Shown piece after piece: positions 49,635-50,768 of a DNA stretch of 50,768 nucleotides; position 1 is the stretch's first letter; each line of letters starts with the position of its first letter. The notes beneath the pieces are model-generated. The model worked only from the letters and a program-made list of their open reading frames with translations. It did no database searches and was not told the origin of the DNA. Source of the stretch: CAIZGX01 sp044354975 (lineage in GTDB: Bacteria; Bacteroidota; Bacteroidia; Flavobacteriales_D; Sanyastnellaceae); contig JBIKZA010000011.1 of NCBI GenBank assembly GCA_044354975.1, positions 1-50,768 on the forward strand, written 5' to 3'. The position numbers were made by a program, and so were the translations under genes.

Positions 49635-50408
49635 TCAGCGGGGTAGATACAAACTGAAGTGTTCCTTGCGCATTCTTCCATTCAGAAAAATGACTCCGAA
49701 CCAATAAAAATCGAGGCTCAATTCAATGCGTGAATCGGAACAGATTTTCTTCCATGCGCGCATCATTCCTTTGCTCCAATAGATGTCGTCGAAGACAATG
49801 CACGTGATATTTTTATGTTGAAGGAGCATCTCGAAATAACGCAGCGTTGCCTCTTCCGTATGGTTTCCATCTACATAAACCAATTCCATTTCTGGAAAGG
49901 CATTCAGAGTAGTTGGAAGGGTGTCGTTGAAATTCCCTTCAACCACTTCAATATTATTTTTCTGGAAGGAAAGAAAAAGAGAGCGCGCTTCAGCCGCATG
50001 GGTGGGATCACCTTCCAGTGTTTTTATTTTTTTGGTGGAATGAAGGGCCTCTGACAAATAGAGTGTGCCTATTCCGAAATGCGTTCCTATTTCCAACAGC
50101 CCGGAAGGCTGTAGGTGTTCAACCAGCAAATGCAGCGCCTCTCCTTTTTTCTTCGGCATGGCACTGGAAGCAACAGAACGCGAATAGGTTCGAGTAGTCT
50201 GAAGGCCTTTGCTTCCCGCACCGAAATCTTTCACTGCGTAAACTGTATCGTTGGCAAGGAGCGCTCTGCGTGCTTTTTCAATGGGTTGCCAAACGGCAGG
50301 ACGCTGCTGCTTCAGCACATCGGTTATAAGTTTGAAAACAAACGGTGAGTGAACACCGTGCGGCCCTTTCGCAAAAAGTAAATGTTTGAGATAAGGAAGC
50401 AATAACAT
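49635..50408 (-). CDS. Class I SAM-dependent methyltransferase-like protein
   Basis: 257 residues without signal peptide. The SAM-binding motif I reads LLEIGTHFGIGTLYL (104-118), followed by a strand-acidic turn (KTLEGDP) and the segment VYVDGNHTEEATLRY, typical of O-methyltransferase-like folds. The substrate is not apparent. The start overlaps the lpxD stop by one base, so it is cotranscribed with lpxD. A role in lipid A or other envelope modification is possible but only inferred from that link. Confidence 0.8.
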   Translation of the reverse strand: MLLLPYLKHLLFAKGPHGVHSPFVFKLITDVLKQQRPAVWQPIEKARRALLANDTVYAVKDFGAGSKGLQTTRTYSRSVASSAMPKKKGEALHLLVEHLQPSGLLEIGTHFGIGTLYLSEALHSTKKIKTLEGDPTHAAEARSLFLSFQKNNIEVVEGNFNDTLPTTLNAFPEMELVYVDGNHTEEATLRYFEMLLQHKNITCIVFDDIYWSKGMMRAWKKICSDSRIELSLDFYWFGVIFLNGRMRKEHFSLYLPR

Positions 50409-50767
50409 TACTTCTGCCCTTTTTCAAGTCGCTCGATGCGCTCGAGCAATTGCGGTAATCGACGATGAATGATATACGATTTTTTGAAGTCCATGGTATC
50501 CACCGCAGGTGTTCCTTGAAGAACAACATTCTCTTTCAATACCGAAGCACTGATTCCTGTTTGCGCTGCGATTTTCACACCGTTCGCAATGGTCAAATGT
50601 CCTGCAATACCTACCTGTCCGCCTATCATACAGTTCTCACCTATCTTGGTGCTTCCCGCTATTCCGGTTAAAGCAGCAATGACGGTATTCTTTCCAATTT
50701 CAACGTTGTGCGCAACTTGAATGAGGTTGTCTAACTTCACACCTTCACGAATAAACGTAGAGCCCAA
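50408..50767 (-). CDS. lpxD: UDP-3-O-acylglucosamine N-acyltransferase, C-terminal part
   Basis: The gene enters from the right edge; only the last 119 residues are visible and the start lies outside. Hexapeptide repeats of a left-handed beta helix are clear (VEIGKNTVIAAL, TKIGENCMIGGQVGI, LTIANGVKIAAQTGI), with LDNLIQVAHNV carrying the conserved His of LpxD. A short C-terminal helix (RLPQLLERIERLEKGQK) follows. LpxD adds the second acyl chain in lipid A synthesis. It is joined to the methyltransferase gene by TAATG. Confidence 0.92.
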   Translation of the reverse strand: MGSTFIREGVKLDNLIQVAHNVEIGKNTVIAALTGIAGSTKIGENCMIGGQVGIAGHLTIANGVKIAAQTGISASVLKENVVLQGTPAVDTMDFKKSYIIHRRLPQLLERIERLEKGQK

Positions 50768-50768
50768 G

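Overview
The window looks like a chromosomal segment of a Bacteroidota bacterium, most likely from the Flavobacteriales. Supporting signs are the gliding lipoprotein pair GldB/GldC, five secreted proteins with type IX secretion (T9SS) sorting domains (two type A, three type B), a PafA-type alkaline phosphatase, and promoters of the Bacteroidota form TTG-N16-19-TAnnTTTG. No tRNA, rRNA, CRISPR array, insertion sequence or phage gene was seen. Most of the window is housekeeping sequence with secreted surface proteins between.

Left part (1-6600, minus strand): the start of the division and cell wall (dcw) cluster in the order mraZ-rsmH-ftsL-ftsI-murE-mraY-murD, with overlapping or closely spaced genes. 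Ten-bp-spaced TGG(G) repeats upstream of mraZ look like MraZ operators, and a second pair faces the divergent gene. 6.87-12.1 kb: an alpha/beta hydrolase and engB, the convergent gldB-gldC pair, an outer-membrane barrel protein, nadE and an atypical short-chain dehydrogenase. 12.2-23.0 kb: ahcY on the minus strand, then a long plus-strand run: phosphopantetheinyl transferase, T9SS cargo, GH3-family protein, von Willebrand A protein, uridine kinase, RNase HI, glutaryl-CoA dehydrogenase-like enzyme, another T9SS cargo and a DMT exporter. A 12-bp tandem repeat that can fold back on itself follows the exporter.

23.2-30.1 kb: rplU-rpmA, then serS behind two mutually exclusive hairpins, a lipoprotein, a TPR protein, a 3-hydroxyacyl-CoA dehydrogenase, ribF and a leucine-rich-repeat protein. 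30.1-32.2 kb: paaE and paaA, divergent, with no paaB, paaC or paaD beside them. 32.2-39.4 kb (minus): two giant type-B T9SS proteins, a rhodanese, and a small secreted protein coupled to the second giant. 39.4-39.9 kb is the only gene-free stretch over 500 bases. Its left half is AT-rich and its right half is packed with palindromes. 39.9-50.8 kb: shikimate kinase, pafA with a coupled M61 peptidase, a third giant type-B protein, dnaK behind a possible sigma-54-type promoter, a methyltransferase and the C-terminal part of lpxD cut by the window edge.

No clearly new multi-gene system stands out. The most interesting signals are regulatory or structural DNA: the MraZ-like boxes on both sides of one intergenic region, the serS leader hairpins, the nadE promoter inside a terminator, the 12-bp fold-back repeat with an intact cysteine-rich frame, and the palindrome cluster at 39.65-39.91 kb.
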